64,000 nucleotides of DNA from CAYRPN01 sp964426135 (GTDB taxonomy: Bacteria > Planctomycetota > Phycisphaerae > Phycisphaerales > Phycisphaeraceae), in assembly GCA_964426135.1 (NCBI GenBank), contig CAYRPN010000004.1:22884-86883 (forward strand), in the 5' to 3' direction. Shown here piece after piece: positions 24,778 to 35,035 of this stretch; position 1 is the first letter of the stretch; each line of letters starts with the position of its first letter. The notes under the pieces are model-generated. The model worked only from the letters and a program-made list of their open reading frames with translations. It was not told the origin of the DNA and ran no database searches. Made by a program: the position numbers and the translations under genes.

Positions 24778-25125
24778 ATGCCCGCCTCCAAACCATCACG
24801 CAAACCGAAATCGAAACTGCCCGGCACCTACAAGGCATTCGTGAAGAAATTCCCGAAGCTCGGCGAGGCGCACGAGATCGTCGCCCGCGCGGTGGAACAG
24901 GCGGGGCCGCTGGACGCCAAGACGTGCGCCTTGATCAAGATCGGCATCTGCGTCGGCGCGAAGCTGGAATCGGCTCTGCGAAGCCACGTGCGACGGGCCA
25001 GGCAGCACGGCGCGACCATCCACGAGATCGAACAGGCAGTGCTGCTGGGCATGAACACCGTGGGCTTCCCGCAGACTGTCGCCGCGTGGAGTTGGGCGTG
25101 GACGCAGATCGAGCGGGGCGAGTGA
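24778..25125 (+). CDS. carboxymuconolactone decarboxylase/AhpD-like protein
   Basis: 115 aa from ATG 24778, with AGGAG 7 bases upstream. All-helical CMD fold: FPKLGEAHEIVARAVEQAGPLDAKTCALIKIGICVGAKLESALRSHVRRARQHGAT followed by EIEQAVLLG. The AhpD catalytic C-x-x-C is not present (the corresponding ESALRSH has Ser), while the His after it is conserved. It is therefore probably of the gamma-CMD/YurZ type without peroxidase activity. No obvious pathway neighbours. Confidence 0.82.
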   Translation: MPASKPSRKPKSKLPGTYKAFVKKFPKLGEAHEIVARAVEQAGPLDAKTCALIKIGICVGAKLESALRSHVRRARQHGATIHEIEQAVLLGMNTVGFPQTVAAWSWAWTQIERGE

Positions 25126-25250
25126 ATGGGAGACGGGCGGTGCTGCTCGATTTTTCCTGTCACTGGACTTCTCTCGCCGATGTTGATTGAATGAGAGACG
25201 GGTTGCATGGATGCGACCCGTTGAGCGCACTCCCAAGGATGGGGCATGTC

Positions 25251-26309
25251 ATGATTCGACCCGTTCGTCGTCACGGTCCGCCGCCTTTTCAAGTGATGAG
25301 CAACACGCTGCGCGAGGACGAGCAGCGCGTCCGCCCTGCTTCTGACAACCGCAACGGCACGCCCGCGCCGGCACACGCTCCGGCGCCGCGTCCGGCGCCC
25401 GCGCCCATGCCTGTCGACGTCAGGTCCACGTCCGCACCCAAGGCGGTGCTCACGCCCAAGCCGGGACGGCAGACCACCGGTCCCGGCCTGGCACGCCGCG
25501 CCGCCACGCAGGTGGGCGGATACGCGGTCAAGGCGCTGTCGGTGGCGGTCGGCGGCATCGGCATCGGGGCCCACAAGCTGGGCCGATCGCTGAAGCCAGC
25601 CACTGATCGCGTGATCAAGTTCGTTCCGCCGCAGCATCGCAAGGCAGCGCTGGGGCTGCTGGTGTTTCTGCTTCTGATTCCGCTGGCGGTGATCGCCGGC
25701 CGCAGCCGGCCGCCGGGACAGACGGGTGAGCCGTTGAACTCGCTGGCCGGCGCTGGGGGCACCGGGGGCACCGGGGGCGCCGGGGGCGGAAGCGCTTTGG
25801 ACGCGAATCTGGAGATGCTGCGTCACACGCGCCAGCCGGAGCAGGCGGGTCAGGGCACCAACCTTGTGCCGTTCGCCGCCGAACCGCAGCGCACGACTCA
25901 GACCCCCCCGCCCGCCAAGGGCATCGCCGACGGCCAGCCCCGGCCGAAACTGGCCCGCGGCAAGTCGGATTCCCGCGAAAAAGGGCAGCGTTATTACGTT
26001 TTGGCGACGTATTCGGTGAACAAGGAGGAGTACCTGACGCCGCTATTGGAGTACCTGTGGAGCCAGGGAGTTGAAGCCGGAGCGTTTAATGCTCATAATA
26101 GTGGATTCTTCCAGGTGATCGCCCTCAGTGGGTTCACGAGGGAAGAGATCAACAAAGGCGCGCACAAGAGCTTCGAGGACCGTCTCCGCCTGATCGGCAC
26201 GCAGTGGAAGAAGATCAGCGGCGGCGACGACAGCCTCAAGGGCCTGTATCTGGCGGAGCACAAAGGCGCGCCGCTGAACGTGAGCATCACGAAGGCGAGT
26301 ACACCATGA
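25251..26309 (+). CDS. single-pass membrane protein with SPOR-like C-terminal domain
   Basis: 352 aa from ATG 25251 (AAGGA upstream); 25191 and 25296 are alternatives. The first 90 residues are Pro/Ala rich and disordered. A membrane helix lies near residues 130-150 (ALGLLVFLLLIPLAVIAG), followed by a Gly-rich linker (GAGGTGGTGGAGGG). The C-terminal 90 residues (YYVLATYSVNKEEYLTPLLEYLWSQGVEAGAFN...FFQVIALSGFTREE) look like a SPOR-type ferredoxin fold, which binds denuded peptidoglycan in cell-division proteins; this is inference. Its TGA overlaps the ATG of the small basic protein gene, so the two are translationally coupled. Confidence 0.6.
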   Translation: MIRPVRRHGPPPFQVMSNTLREDEQRVRPASDNRNGTPAPAHAPAPRPAPAPMPVDVRSTSAPKAVLTPKPGRQTTGPGLARRAATQVGGYAVKALSVAVGGIGIGAHKLGRSLKPATDRVIKFVPPQHRKAALGLLVFLLLIPLAVIAGRSRPPGQTGEPLNSLAGAGGTGGTGGAGGGSALDANLEMLRHTRQPEQAGQGTNLVPFAAEPQRTTQTPPPAKGIADGQPRPKLARGKSDSREKGQRYYVLATYSVNKEEYLTPLLEYLWSQGVEAGAFNAHNSGFFQVIALSGFTREEINKGAHKSFEDRLRLIGTQWKKISGGDDSLKGLYLAEHKGAPLNVSITKASTP

Positions 26310-26605
26310 GTCTGGACCGTAGTCTCAAAGCAGCCGGCGGATCCCTTTCCAAGCACCGCAACGTGCTGACCCGCGCCGAGCGGATCGGCCGATTGAAGGA
26401 TGGCGGCAAGTTCGAGCTGGGCAAGAGCAGCCCGCTGGGCCTGATCAAGATCGGCAACCGCAAGGCGAAGGTTGTCAAGGTCGCCAAGAAGGACGCCGCC
26501 GCACCTGCCGCCGGCGCAGCCGCCGCACCCGCCGCAGGCGCCAAGGCAGCCGCACCAGCCGCCAAGGCTGCCGCCCCCGCCGCCAAAGCCGGCGCGAAGA
26601 AGTAA
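26306..26605 (+). CDS. PVC-type small basic protein with alanine/lysine tail
   Basis: 99 aa. MSLDRSLKAAGGSLSKHRNVLTRAERIGRLKDGG matches the small basic protein family (TIGR04137) known only from Planctomycetes, Verrucomicrobia, Chlamydiae and Lentisphaerae; its function is unknown and a ribosome or RNA association has been suggested only from its charge. Residues about 1-58 are the conserved core. The last 40 residues are a low-complexity APAAGAKAA/PAAKA tail resembling histone H1-like bacterial tails. It overlaps the upstream SPOR-like gene by 4 bases (ATGA) and is followed by a terminator. It is a strong taxonomic marker for this window. Confidence 0.88.
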   Translation: MSLDRSLKAAGGSLSKHRNVLTRAERIGRLKDGGKFELGKSSPLGLIKIGNRKAKVVKVAKKDAAAPAAGAAAAPAAGAKAAAPAAKAAAPAAKAGAKK

Positions 26606-26634
26606 GTCCATGGCCACACCCCACGCATGATTGT

Positions 26635-26668
26635 CCACCGCCTTGGTCGCAAGGCGGTGGTTTGTTTT
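26635..26668 (+). terminator. rho-independent terminator of the small basic protein gene
   Basis: CCACCGCCTT-GGTCGC-AAGGCGGTGG stem followed by TTTGTTTT. Confidence 0.85.
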
Positions 26669-26722
26669 GGTGCAAGGTTGATTCGCCGTCCGGCAACCGT
26701 CTGTCGCATGTGTCGCCACACC

Positions 26723-26798
26723 GTTTAGCGACGGGGCTCGCCCCGTTCCGGCGGATCACCCCGCGCCGCCCGGAACGGGGCAAGCCCCGTCGCTAAAC
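26723..26798. repeat. REPIN-like inverted repeat (GTTTAGC head)
   Basis: GTTTAGCGACGGGGCTCGCC at the left and its near-perfect complement ending GTCGCTAAAC at the right, loop of about 20 bases. Each arm folds on itself (GACGGGGC/GCCCCGT). Confidence 0.88.
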
Positions 26799-26825
26799 AA
26801 GAAACATGCGTCTCCTGAATTCTGC

Positions 26826-26872
<47 letters not shown>

Positions 26873-26906
26873 CCCTCTTACCTCTGCCCTCCTCCCTCCT
26901 TCTCCC

Positions 26907-28145
26907 ATGTTCGACCGCTTCATCCACGACCGTGCCCGCGCCATCGACGCCTCCGGCATCCGCAAGGTGTTCGACCTGGCCGCCACCTTGAAGGACCCGA
27001 TCAACTTCTCCATCGGCCAGCCCGATTTCGATGTCCCGCCGGAGGTGAAGGAGGCCGCGATCACCGCGATCCGCAAGGGCTTCAACCGCTACACCGTTAC
27101 GCAAGGCGTGCGCGAGCTGAGCGACAAGGTCACGCAGCTCATCGTGAAGGAATTTCCGCACTGGCAGCCGGCGGGGAAAGCGGAAAAGGGCCAAGGGGCA
27201 AGGGCCGAGGGCCAGGGCCAAATCAGCAATCCGAAATCCGAAATCCAAAATCCGAAATCGCCCTTCTCCACTCTCATCACCTCCGGCGTCTCCGGCGGCC
27301 TCGTCCTCGCCATGCTCGCCTGCGTCGGGCCCGGCGATGAAGTGCTCGTGCCTGATCCGTATTTCGTGATGTACAAGCATCTCGTAAAGCTGGTCGGCGC
27401 CACGCCGGTCTTCATCGACACCTATCCTGATTTTCAGGTCACCGCCGCGCGATTGGAAAAGCACATCACGCCGCGCACGAAGATGATCCTTTTCAACTCG
27501 CCGTCCAATCCCACCGGCGTGGTGGCGACGGAAGAGACCTGCCGCGACGTCGTCGCCCTGGCGGACAAGCACAACCTGCTCATCCTCAGCGACGAGATTT
27601 ACGACGAGTTCTGCTACGAGAAAGTCAAGCGACCCGACGGCTCCATGCGCTGCCCATCGCCTGCCGCCTATAGCGACCGCATCCTGCTCATGCGCGGCTT
27701 CTCGAAAACCTATGGCATGACCGGCTGGCGCCTCGGCTACGTCGTCGGCCCCGCGCCGATCGTCGAGCAGATGACCAAGCTGCAGCAGTACACCTTCGTC
27801 TGCGCCCCGTCGATGGTGCAGATCGCCGGGGCCGAGGCTTTGGACATCGACATGCGCAGTTACGTCGAGGCCTATCGCCGCAAACGCGATCGCCTGTGCG
27901 ACGCCCTGCGCGGCAGCTACGAAATCACCACGCCCGGCGGCGCGTTCTACGCCTTTCCGAAAGTGCCAGTGCACCTGAATCTCACCGCGACGCAGTTCGT
28001 CGAACGTGCCATTTCAAAGAGCCTGCTCGTGATCCCCGGCTCCGTGTTCAGCGATCGCGACACCCACTTCCGCATCAGCTACGCCTGCGACGACAAGATG
28101 CTCGACCGCGGCATCGACGTGCTGCTGTCCCTGGCGAACGTTTAG
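26907..28145 (+). CDS. PLP-dependent class I/II aminotransferase with a repeat-coded insert
   Basis: 412 aa, fold-type I aminotransferase of the aspartate-aminotransferase group. Motifs: FSIGQPDFDVP near residue 33, substrate loop VPDPYFVMY, FNSPSNPTGVV, the PLP-ring aspartate in LILSDEIYDEF, the PLP lysine in MRGFSKTYGMTGWRLGY, and the carboxylate-binding Arg in THFRISYA near the C-terminus. Residues about 90-119 (27175-27264) are an in-frame insert (AEKGQGARAEGQG, SNPKSEIQNPKSP) derived from the same repeat as in radA, placed just before the LITSGVSGG loop. The stop codon is part of the following REPIN-like element. Substrate not predictable. Confidence 0.9.
   Translation: MFDRFIHDRARAIDASGIRKVFDLAATLKDPINFSIGQPDFDVPPEVKEAAITAIRKGFNRYTVTQGVRELSDKVTQLIVKEFPHWQPAGKAEKGQGARAEGQGQISNPKSEIQNPKSPFSTLITSGVSGGLVLAMLACVGPGDEVLVPDPYFVMYKHLVKLVGATPVFIDTYPDFQVTAARLEKHITPRTKMILFNSPSNPTGVVATEETCRDVVALADKHNLLILSDEIYDEFCYEKVKRPDGSMRCPSPAAYSDRILLMRGFSKTYGMTGWRLGYVVGPAPIVEQMTKLQQYTFVCAPSMVQIAGAEALDIDMRSYVEAYRRKRDRLCDALRGSYEITTPGGAFYAFPKVPVHLNLTATQFVERAISKSLLVIPGSVFSDRDTHFRISYACDDKMLDRGIDVLLSLANV
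27175..27264 (+). repeat. repeat element inside the aminotransferase gene
   Basis: GGGCCAAGGGGCAAGGGCC units followed by AATCCGAA units. It encodes a Gly/Gln-rich piece and SNPKSEIQNPKS in frame. It lacks the GGCCC right arm of the radA copies. Confidence 0.82.
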
Positions 28146-28282
28146 CCGTCGGGCCTTGCCCGACGCGATGCGACAATGTCCGACGGCCGCACCATTCAAC
28201 CCATGCGCCGCGGGGACATTTCCGTGGTGTCGGGCCGGCACACCAACGGACGCCCGCGCGGGGCAAGGCCCCGCGGCTAAAC
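28139..28282. repeat. REPIN-like inverted repeat overlapping a stop codon
   Basis: Left arm GTTTAGCCGTCGGGCCTTGC (CGTCGGGC/GCCCGACG hairpin), right arm with CGCGGGGC/GCCCCGCG hairpin ending GCGGCTAAAC. The arms differ from each other in stem bases yet each still self-pairs. The TAG at 28143-28145 ends the aminotransferase. Confidence 0.85.
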
Positions 28283-28320
28283 GCGCTATTCAGGACCCGT
28301 GCAGGATCAACATCGCATGT

Positions 28321-28343
28321 GGGACGACTTTCCAAGTCGTCCG
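28321..28343. repeat. solitary palindrome GGACGACTTTCCAAGTCGTCC
   Basis: Perfect 9-base arms around TCC. It is the same core as the 31-base tandem units at 44258-44402. It lies 117 bases upstream of the ThuA-fusion gene. Confidence 0.8.
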
Positions 28344-28459
28344 CCTGGGAGCGGAGCGAGCAGGAACCGCCCAGTTCATCTTGCACGGCCCCTCTGTTCC
28401 CGATCGCCGCTTCCGACGTATGATGTGCCTTTGTCCTGACAAATGGACAGGAGGTTCTC

Positions 28460-31400
28460 ATGCCGCATTTCCAGCCGATTCGCGTCGTACTCGCATTGTG
28501 CTGTCTGCTGTTGATCGCCAGGGCGAGCGACGCCGCCGAGCCCGCCCCGCGCAAGATCGTCGTCATCGCCGGCAAAAAAAGCCACGGCCCCGAGGGCAAC
28601 CGCATCCACGATTACCCGTGGTCCGCCAAGCTCATCAAGGTGATGTTCGACAACTCGAACATCGCCGACAAAGTGCGCGTCGAGTACCACCGCGACGGCT
28701 GGCCGGCGGATCAGACTTCGCTTCAGGACGCCGACGCCATCATGATCATCAGCGACGGCCGCGACGGCGACGCCTACAGCGAAGCTCCGCACACCGAGCA
28801 CGACGAGCGCGTCGCGTTCGTTCAGAAGCAGGTCGCCCGCGGCTGCGGCGTCGTCACGTTCCACTTCGCCACCTTCAGCCCCGACAAGTACGCCACGCAG
28901 ATTCTCCGCTGGACCGGCGGCTACTTCGACTGGGAAGAGAACGGCAAGAAAAAATGGTACAGCGCGATCCGTACCATGAACGAAGGCGTGCAGCTCGCCG
29001 CGCCGACGCATCCGATTTTGCGCGGCGTCAAGCCGTTCAAGATGAACGAGGAGTTTTACTACAACATCCGCTTCCAACCGGAGGACAAAGGGTTCACGCC
29101 GATCCTGGAAGTGCCCGCGCTCAAGGGTCGCGAAAGGGACGGCAACATCGTCGCCTGGTGCGTGGAGCGACCGGCGGAAGGCGAGGCGAAAGCCCCGTCC
29201 GAGGGCAGCGCCGGGGGCAAGTCTGAGGGCAGCCGCGGCTTCGGCACGACGTGCGGGCACTTCTACGAAAACTGGAAGAACGACGATTTCCGCAGACTCA
29301 TGCTCAACGCCATCGCCTGGTGCGCGAAGGTGGAAGTGCCCACCGAGGGCGTGGCGGCGAAGTACTACGAGCACGACGAGATCACCGCGTCGCTTGATGG
29401 CGTGACTGGCACGCAGCGCGCCATCGCCAGGCCCGCGAAGCCGGCGAACCCGCGCGGTGACACCGCCGCCCTCGACGCGGCGGATGCCGGCATCTTCAAA
29501 CGCGACAACCTCGTCGCCTGGTGCATCGTGCCGTTCGACGGCAAACAGCGCGGCCCGGTCGATCGCGCGGACATGCTGCAACGCGTGGGCTTCAAGATGC
29601 TCGCCTACGACTGGCGCGGGAAAGACGTGCCCACCTTCGGTCAGGAAGCCGATGAACTCGCCAAGAGAAACATCGCGTTCCAGGGCTTCTGGCTCAGCGT
29701 GGGCACCGATCCGGCAAACGAGAACGACACGAAGGCGGTGCTCGATTTCCTCCGCAAGAAACAGCTCAAGACGCAGGTCTGGGCGATGTTCTCCGACGCG
29801 GCTCCGCACGGCTCCACACAGGAGCAGCGTGTCGAGGCCGTCGCCAGGCGCGTCGCCTGGCTCGCCGATGAACTCGACAAGATCGGTTGCAAGCTGGGCC
29901 TGTACAACCACGGCGGATGGTTCGGCGAGCCGGAGAACCAGATCGCCATCATCGAGAAGCTCCAGCGAAAAAACATCGGCATCATCTACAACCTGCACCA
30001 CGGCCACGGGCACGTTGATCGCTTTCCGAAAATGCTGGATGCGATGAAGCCGCACCTTTACTCGCTCAACCTCAACGGCATGATCCCGCGCGGCGACGCC
30101 ATCGGCCAGAAGATCATGCCGCTGGGCCAGGGCACGCTCGACCTCTCCCTGCTCAAGACGATCAAGGCCAGCGGCTACACCGGCCCCATCGGCATCCTCG
30201 GCCACACCAACGACGATGCCGAGCTGCGCCTGCTGGACAACCTCGAAGGTCTGGCGTGGCTGCTGCCGCAACTCAAGGGCGAGCAACCGGGGGCCGCGCC
30301 CAAGCCGCGCACGCCGGTGCCCGCCGCCAATACTGGTGCCGCCGCGCCGGCCGCCAAGCCCACCGGCGCCGCCTCGCTGGCGAAGGAGTTCGGCAAAGCG
30401 CTCGACGCCAGCAAGGGCGGCATCGTTCTCGACGGCAACGACGCGTACCGCAAGCCGCCCATCACCGTCGAATGCTGGGCGAAGATTGCGAAAAAAGATG
30501 ACTTCAACATCCTCATCGCGTCGGACACGAAGGCGTCCGGCGCGCACTGGGAAATGTTCACCTGGCCCAACAACGGGCATCTGACCGTGTACACGCCGGG
30601 CCTGGAGCCGGACCACACGCGCAGCAGCGCGGACATCAGCGATGGGTCCTGGCATCACGTGGCGATGGTGTACGAGGAGGCGCGCATCCGCCTGTACGTC
30701 GATAGCAAAGTCGTCGCGGATCAGGCGGTGAAATCGCGCGGCAAGCCCGCGGTGCCCGGCGGCTTGGCCATCGGCAGGCTCGTGGAAGGCGGCATCGGCT
30801 GCGTCGGCGCGATCGATGATGTGCGGATTTCCAAGGGCGTGCGCGAGATCAAGGAAGCACCGAAGAAGCCGAGCGAGAAGGACGACGCGACGCTGGGGCT
30901 GTGGAGCTTCGAGGACCTGGGCGCGCTGTTGCCGACGGGGCAGGGAACGACCGCGATCGCGGCGTCCACTCCGCCCGCGCCCGCGCCGGCGGCTCCGCCG
31001 GGCGCGAAAATTCTGCCAGCCGATCCGGGCCTCGAAGGCGGCAAGTTCGGGCACTGGGGCCAGAAGAACGACAAGGACTGGACGGACGACCGCTGGGGCA
31101 AGAGCGATTTCGGCACGCTCTTCAGCCACACGCTGGAAACGCCAGCCGGGCAAGCCGCCAAGGGAATGGCGATTCGCCTGGGCGCCAAGGGCGACGCCGG
31201 CGTCGTGTTCGACACGCAGTCCTGCTCGCTTTTGGCGGGCTGGTCAGGGGCCTTCGTGAAGATCGACCCAACGCGGTTCGGGCTGATCGGTCGGCACCGC
31301 ATCGTCGGTGAGTTTGTCTGGTCCGCGCCGAAAGGCGCAGCCTGGCGCTCGAAGCAGCCGGCGAAGTTTCGCGGACTCTACCGACACGAAAACCGTGTCA

Positions 31401-33166
31401 TGCTTTCCTACGAGGTGGATGGCGCCGGCGTCCTCGATGCCATGGAAGTCATCGGCGATGGCGGCGCGGACCGAGTGTTCGCGCGCCACCTGCGCATCGA
31501 TCCGGGTCAGGACCAGTTCACGCTCAATGTCGCCGACACCAATGCCCGCGTGCATCTGGTCGGCGGCAACAGTGCTGTGAAACTGGAAGCCGCGGCTGCC
31601 GGCCACGTCGTCACGATCGGGGCGCGAACCAGCGAGACTTTCATCTCGCTCGCCATCGCATCGGGCAAGTCGAAGGTTGACGACTTCAACGCCGTCGCGC
31701 GGACGCTGTCTTCCGCCACGAATCGCCAGTTCACGGAATGGGCGGAACCCGTGCGCCCCTCGCAGGACGCGCGGATCGAGGTCAAAGGCACGCTCGGCGA
31801 TGGCAAGCACGCCTACACCATCGATACGATTCCCGTCCCCTACGACAACCCGCACAAGTCGCTGATGTTCCTCTCCGGCGTTGATTTCTTCGACAACGGT
31901 GATGCAGCCGTCTGCACGCCCTACGGCGATGTCTGGCTGGTGCGCGGCCTCGATGAATCGCTCAAGAAAGTCACCTGGCAACGTTTCGCCACGGGCCTGT
32001 TCCAACCCTTGGGCCTCCGCATCCGCGAAGGAAAAGTCTTCGTCCTCGGCCGCGACCAGATCACCCGCCTGCACGATCGCAACAACGACGGCGAGGCGGA
32101 CTTCTACGAGTGCTTCAGCAACCTGATCAACACCTCGCCCGGCGGCCACGATTACGTGACGAGCCTGGAAGTTGATCGCAATGGCAATTTCTACTACGTC
32201 GATCCCAAGGGCGTGCACCGCATCAGCGCGGACGGAAAGAAAAAGGAAACGCTCGCCACCGGCTGGCGCAATCCCAACGGCATGAGCGTCGGGCCTGATG
32301 GCACGATCACCGCGGCCCCGCAGGAAGGCGACTGGACGCCCGCGTCGATGATCGATCTGTTCACGCCTGCGACCAGCGAAGGCGCGGCGTTGCCCTACTT
32401 CGGCTACGGCGGGCCCAAGGTCACGCCGCAGCGGCCGCTGGGATTTGATCCGCATCTGGTCTATCTGCCGCGCACGACGGACAACTCCACGGGCAGCCAG
32501 GTGTGGTCGCCTGCGGGCAAAGCAGGTGAGCGCTTCGGCCCACTCGCTGGCCAGCTTTTCAATCTTTCCTTCGGCCAGTGCTCGATGCAGCTCATCCTGC
32601 GCGAGACCGTCGATGGCGTGTCGCAGGGCGCGGTGGTGCCGATGCCTGGACGCTTTCTCTCCGGCGTCATGCGCGGCGCGTTCAGTCCGCGCGATGGGCA
32701 GCTCTACGTCGTGGGTATGAACGGCTGGGCGACCAGTGCCGCGCGCGACGGCTGCCTGCAGCGCGTGCGATACACCGGCTCCGCGAGTGCGAGGAAAGAA
32801 GCGAATCTGCCCATCGCCTTCAGCACGCACCCCACCGGCGTGAAGATCACCTTCACCGATCCACTCGACAAGGAAACCGCCCAGGACGCCGGCAGCTACG
32901 CGCTGGAGCAGTGGAACTACAAATACAGCAGCGATTACGGTTCCAAGGAATACTCCGTGAAGTACCCCGGCGTGATCGGCCACGATCAGTTGGAACTGAA
33001 AGGCGCGACGCTGTCGAGCGATGGCAAGAGCGTGTTCCTGGCGATTCCAGGCATTGGCCCCGTGCATCAGCTACAGATCAAGTACAACGTCGAAACGCCG
33101 GCGGGCAAGGAAGTGCGCGGCACGATGTGGATCACGATCAACAAGGTGGGCAGCAGCGCGCCGTGA
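28460..33166 (+). CDS. giant secreted ThuA / TIM-barrel / LamG / DUF6797 / beta-propeller fusion
   Basis: 1568 aa with signal peptide (VVLALCCLLLIARASDA/A) and AGGAGG upstream. Approximate order: ThuA domain 30-285 (KIVVIAGKKSHGPEGNRIHDY...); xylose-isomerase-like TIM barrel 346-610 (LVAWCIVPFDGKQRGPVDRADML... GYTGPIGILGHTND); LamG/concanavalin-like lectin 646-800 (GSWHHVAMVYEEARIRLYVD); DUF6797-type region 853-1110; PVC-type dehydrogenase beta-propeller 1115-1443 (FLSGVDFFDNGDAAVCTPYGDVWLV... HRISADGKKKETLATGWRNPNGMSVGPDG); C-terminal Ig-like part 1450-1568. No CxxCH heme site is seen. A role in polysaccharide or sugar-derivative breakdown is inferred from the domains. No interruption of the frame is seen. 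Confidence 0.85.
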   Translation: MPHFQPIRVVLALCCLLLIARASDAAEPAPRKIVVIAGKKSHGPEGNRIHDYPWSAKLIKVMFDNSNIADKVRVEYHRDGWPADQTSLQDADAIMIISDGRDGDAYSEAPHTEHDERVAFVQKQVARGCGVVTFHFATFSPDKYATQILRWTGGYFDWEENGKKKWYSAIRTMNEGVQLAAPTHPILRGVKPFKMNEEFYYNIRFQPEDKGFTPILEVPALKGRERDGNIVAWCVERPAEGEAKAPSEGSAGGKSEGSRGFGTTCGHFYENWKNDDFRRLMLNAIAWCAKVEVPTEGVAAKYYEHDEITASLDGVTGTQRAIARPAKPANPRGDTAALDAADAGIFKRDNLVAWCIVPFDGKQRGPVDRADMLQRVGFKMLAYDWRGKDVPTFGQEADELAKRNIAFQGFWLSVGTDPANENDTKAVLDFLRKKQLKTQVWAMFSDAAPHGSTQEQRVEAVARRVAWLADELDKIGCKLGLYNHGGWFGEPENQIAIIEKLQRKNIGIIYNLHHGHGHVDRFPKMLDAMKPHLYSLNLNGMIPRGDAIGQKIMPLGQGTLDLSLLKTIKASGYTGPIGILGHTNDDAELRLLDNLEGLAWLLPQLKGEQPGAAPKPRTPVPAANTGAAAPAAKPTGAASLAKEFGKALDASKGGIVLDGNDAYRKPPITVECWAKIAKKDDFNILIASDTKASGAHWEMFTWPNNGHLTVYTPGLEPDHTRSSADISDGSWHHVAMVYEEARIRLYVDSKVVADQAVKSRGKPAVPGGLAIGRLVEGGIGCVGAIDDVRISKGVREIKEAPKKPSEKDDATLGLWSFEDLGALLPTGQGTTAIAASTPPAPAPAAPPGAKILPADPGLEGGKFGHWGQKNDKDWTDDRWGKSDFGTLFSHTLETPAGQAAKGMAIRLGAKGDAGVVFDTQSCSLLAGWSGAFVKIDPTRFGLIGRHRIVGEFVWSAPKGAAWRSKQPAKFRGLYRHENRVMLSYEVDGAGVLDAMEVIGDGGADRVFARHLRIDPGQDQFTLNVADTNARVHLVGGNSAVKLEAAAAGHVVTIGARTSETFISLAIASGKSKVDDFNAVARTLSSATNRQFTEWAEPVRPSQDARIEVKGTLGDGKHAYTIDTIPVPYDNPHKSLMFLSGVDFFDNGDAAVCTPYGDVWLVRGLDESLKKVTWQRFATGLFQPLGLRIREGKVFVLGRDQITRLHDRNNDGEADFYECFSNLINTSPGGHDYVTSLEVDRNGNFYYVDPKGVHRISADGKKKETLATGWRNPNGMSVGPDGTITAAPQEGDWTPASMIDLFTPATSEGAALPYFGYGGPKVTPQRPLGFDPHLVYLPRTTDNSTGSQVWSPAGKAGERFGPLAGQLFNLSFGQCSMQLILRETVDGVSQGAVVPMPGRFLSGVMRGAFSPRDGQLYVVGMNGWATSAARDGCLQRVRYTGSASARKEANLPIAFSTHPTGVKITFTDPLDKETAQDAGSYALEQWNYKYSSDYGSKEYSVKYPGVIGHDQLELKGATLSSDGKSVFLAIPGIGPVHQLQIKYNVETPAGKEVRGTMWITINKVGSSAP

Positions 33167-33273
33167 TCGGCGGCGAAGAGCCGTCGAGTCTGGTGCGATT
33201 TCTTCAGGCCCGCTTTCGCTTGTTTTCAGACCGACGCGCTTAGCTCGCGTCCGCACGGTACTCTCTTGCCGTC

Positions 33274-34698
<1,425 letters not shown>

Positions 34699-34760
34699 TG
34701 GCGCACAGGTCATGCGCAGGAACGCAGCGGTGGGGCAAATCCGGGAGAACAAGGGTGAAA

Positions 34761-34797
34761 ATAAAAAAGGCGTCCGACATTGTCGGACGCCTTTTCT
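34761..34797. terminator. bidirectional rho-independent terminator
   Basis: AAGGCGTCCGACA/TGTCGGACGCCTT stem flanked by AAAAAA on the left and TTTT on the right. It serves pyruvate kinase on the plus strand and the lysine-rich peptide gene on the minus strand. Confidence 0.9.
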
Positions 34798-34920
34798 ACG
34801 ACTTGCTCCGGCCGGCGCGGTTGAAGGTGAACGGGAAGGTGAATGCGTTTTGCTTTCGGAGCAACGCTCCACCGACACAAACATTTCTCAATCCGCTTTC
34901 CAACCTTCAAGGCGACTCGG

Positions 34921-34995
34921 TCACTTTGCTTTCTTCTTGGCGGCAGCCTTCTTCTTCGGGGCAGCCTTTTTCTTAGCAGCAGCTTTCTTAGCCAT
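34921..34995 (-). CDS. 24-aa lysine/alanine-rich histone-like peptide
   Basis: ATG 34995 to TGA 34921 encodes MAKKAAAKKKAAPKKKAAAK followed by KKAK. The composition is 13 Ala/Pro and 10 Lys plus Met. The peptide resembles the C-terminal tail of bacterial histone H1-like proteins (Hc1, AlgP-type KAAxK repeats) without any globular part. Expression evidence in the sequence is good: AAAGGAAAG ends 5 bases before the ATG, and a -35/-10 pair with 17-base spacing lies 41-69 bases upstream. A terminator lies beyond 34797. It would bind nucleic acid non-specifically. It is too short for most gene finders and could be an unannotated family. Confidence 0.72.
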   Translation of the reverse strand: MAKKAAAKKKAAPKKKAAAKKKAK

Positions 34996-35035
34996 GGCAA
35001 CTTTCCTTTCTGTCGCCGATCGGAGCTTGAAACCA

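Noticed and set aside
28376..31153. A 925-residue open frame on the minus strand antisense to the ThuA fusion, and similar long antisense frames at 2609-4021, 21906-23954, 45746-48223 and 49752-51872
   Set aside because: In GC-rich DNA, the strand opposite a gene stays open by codon bias. Those frames have His/Arg/Leu/Val-biased composition, no motifs and no ribosome-binding sites, while the plus or other strand encodes clear domains.
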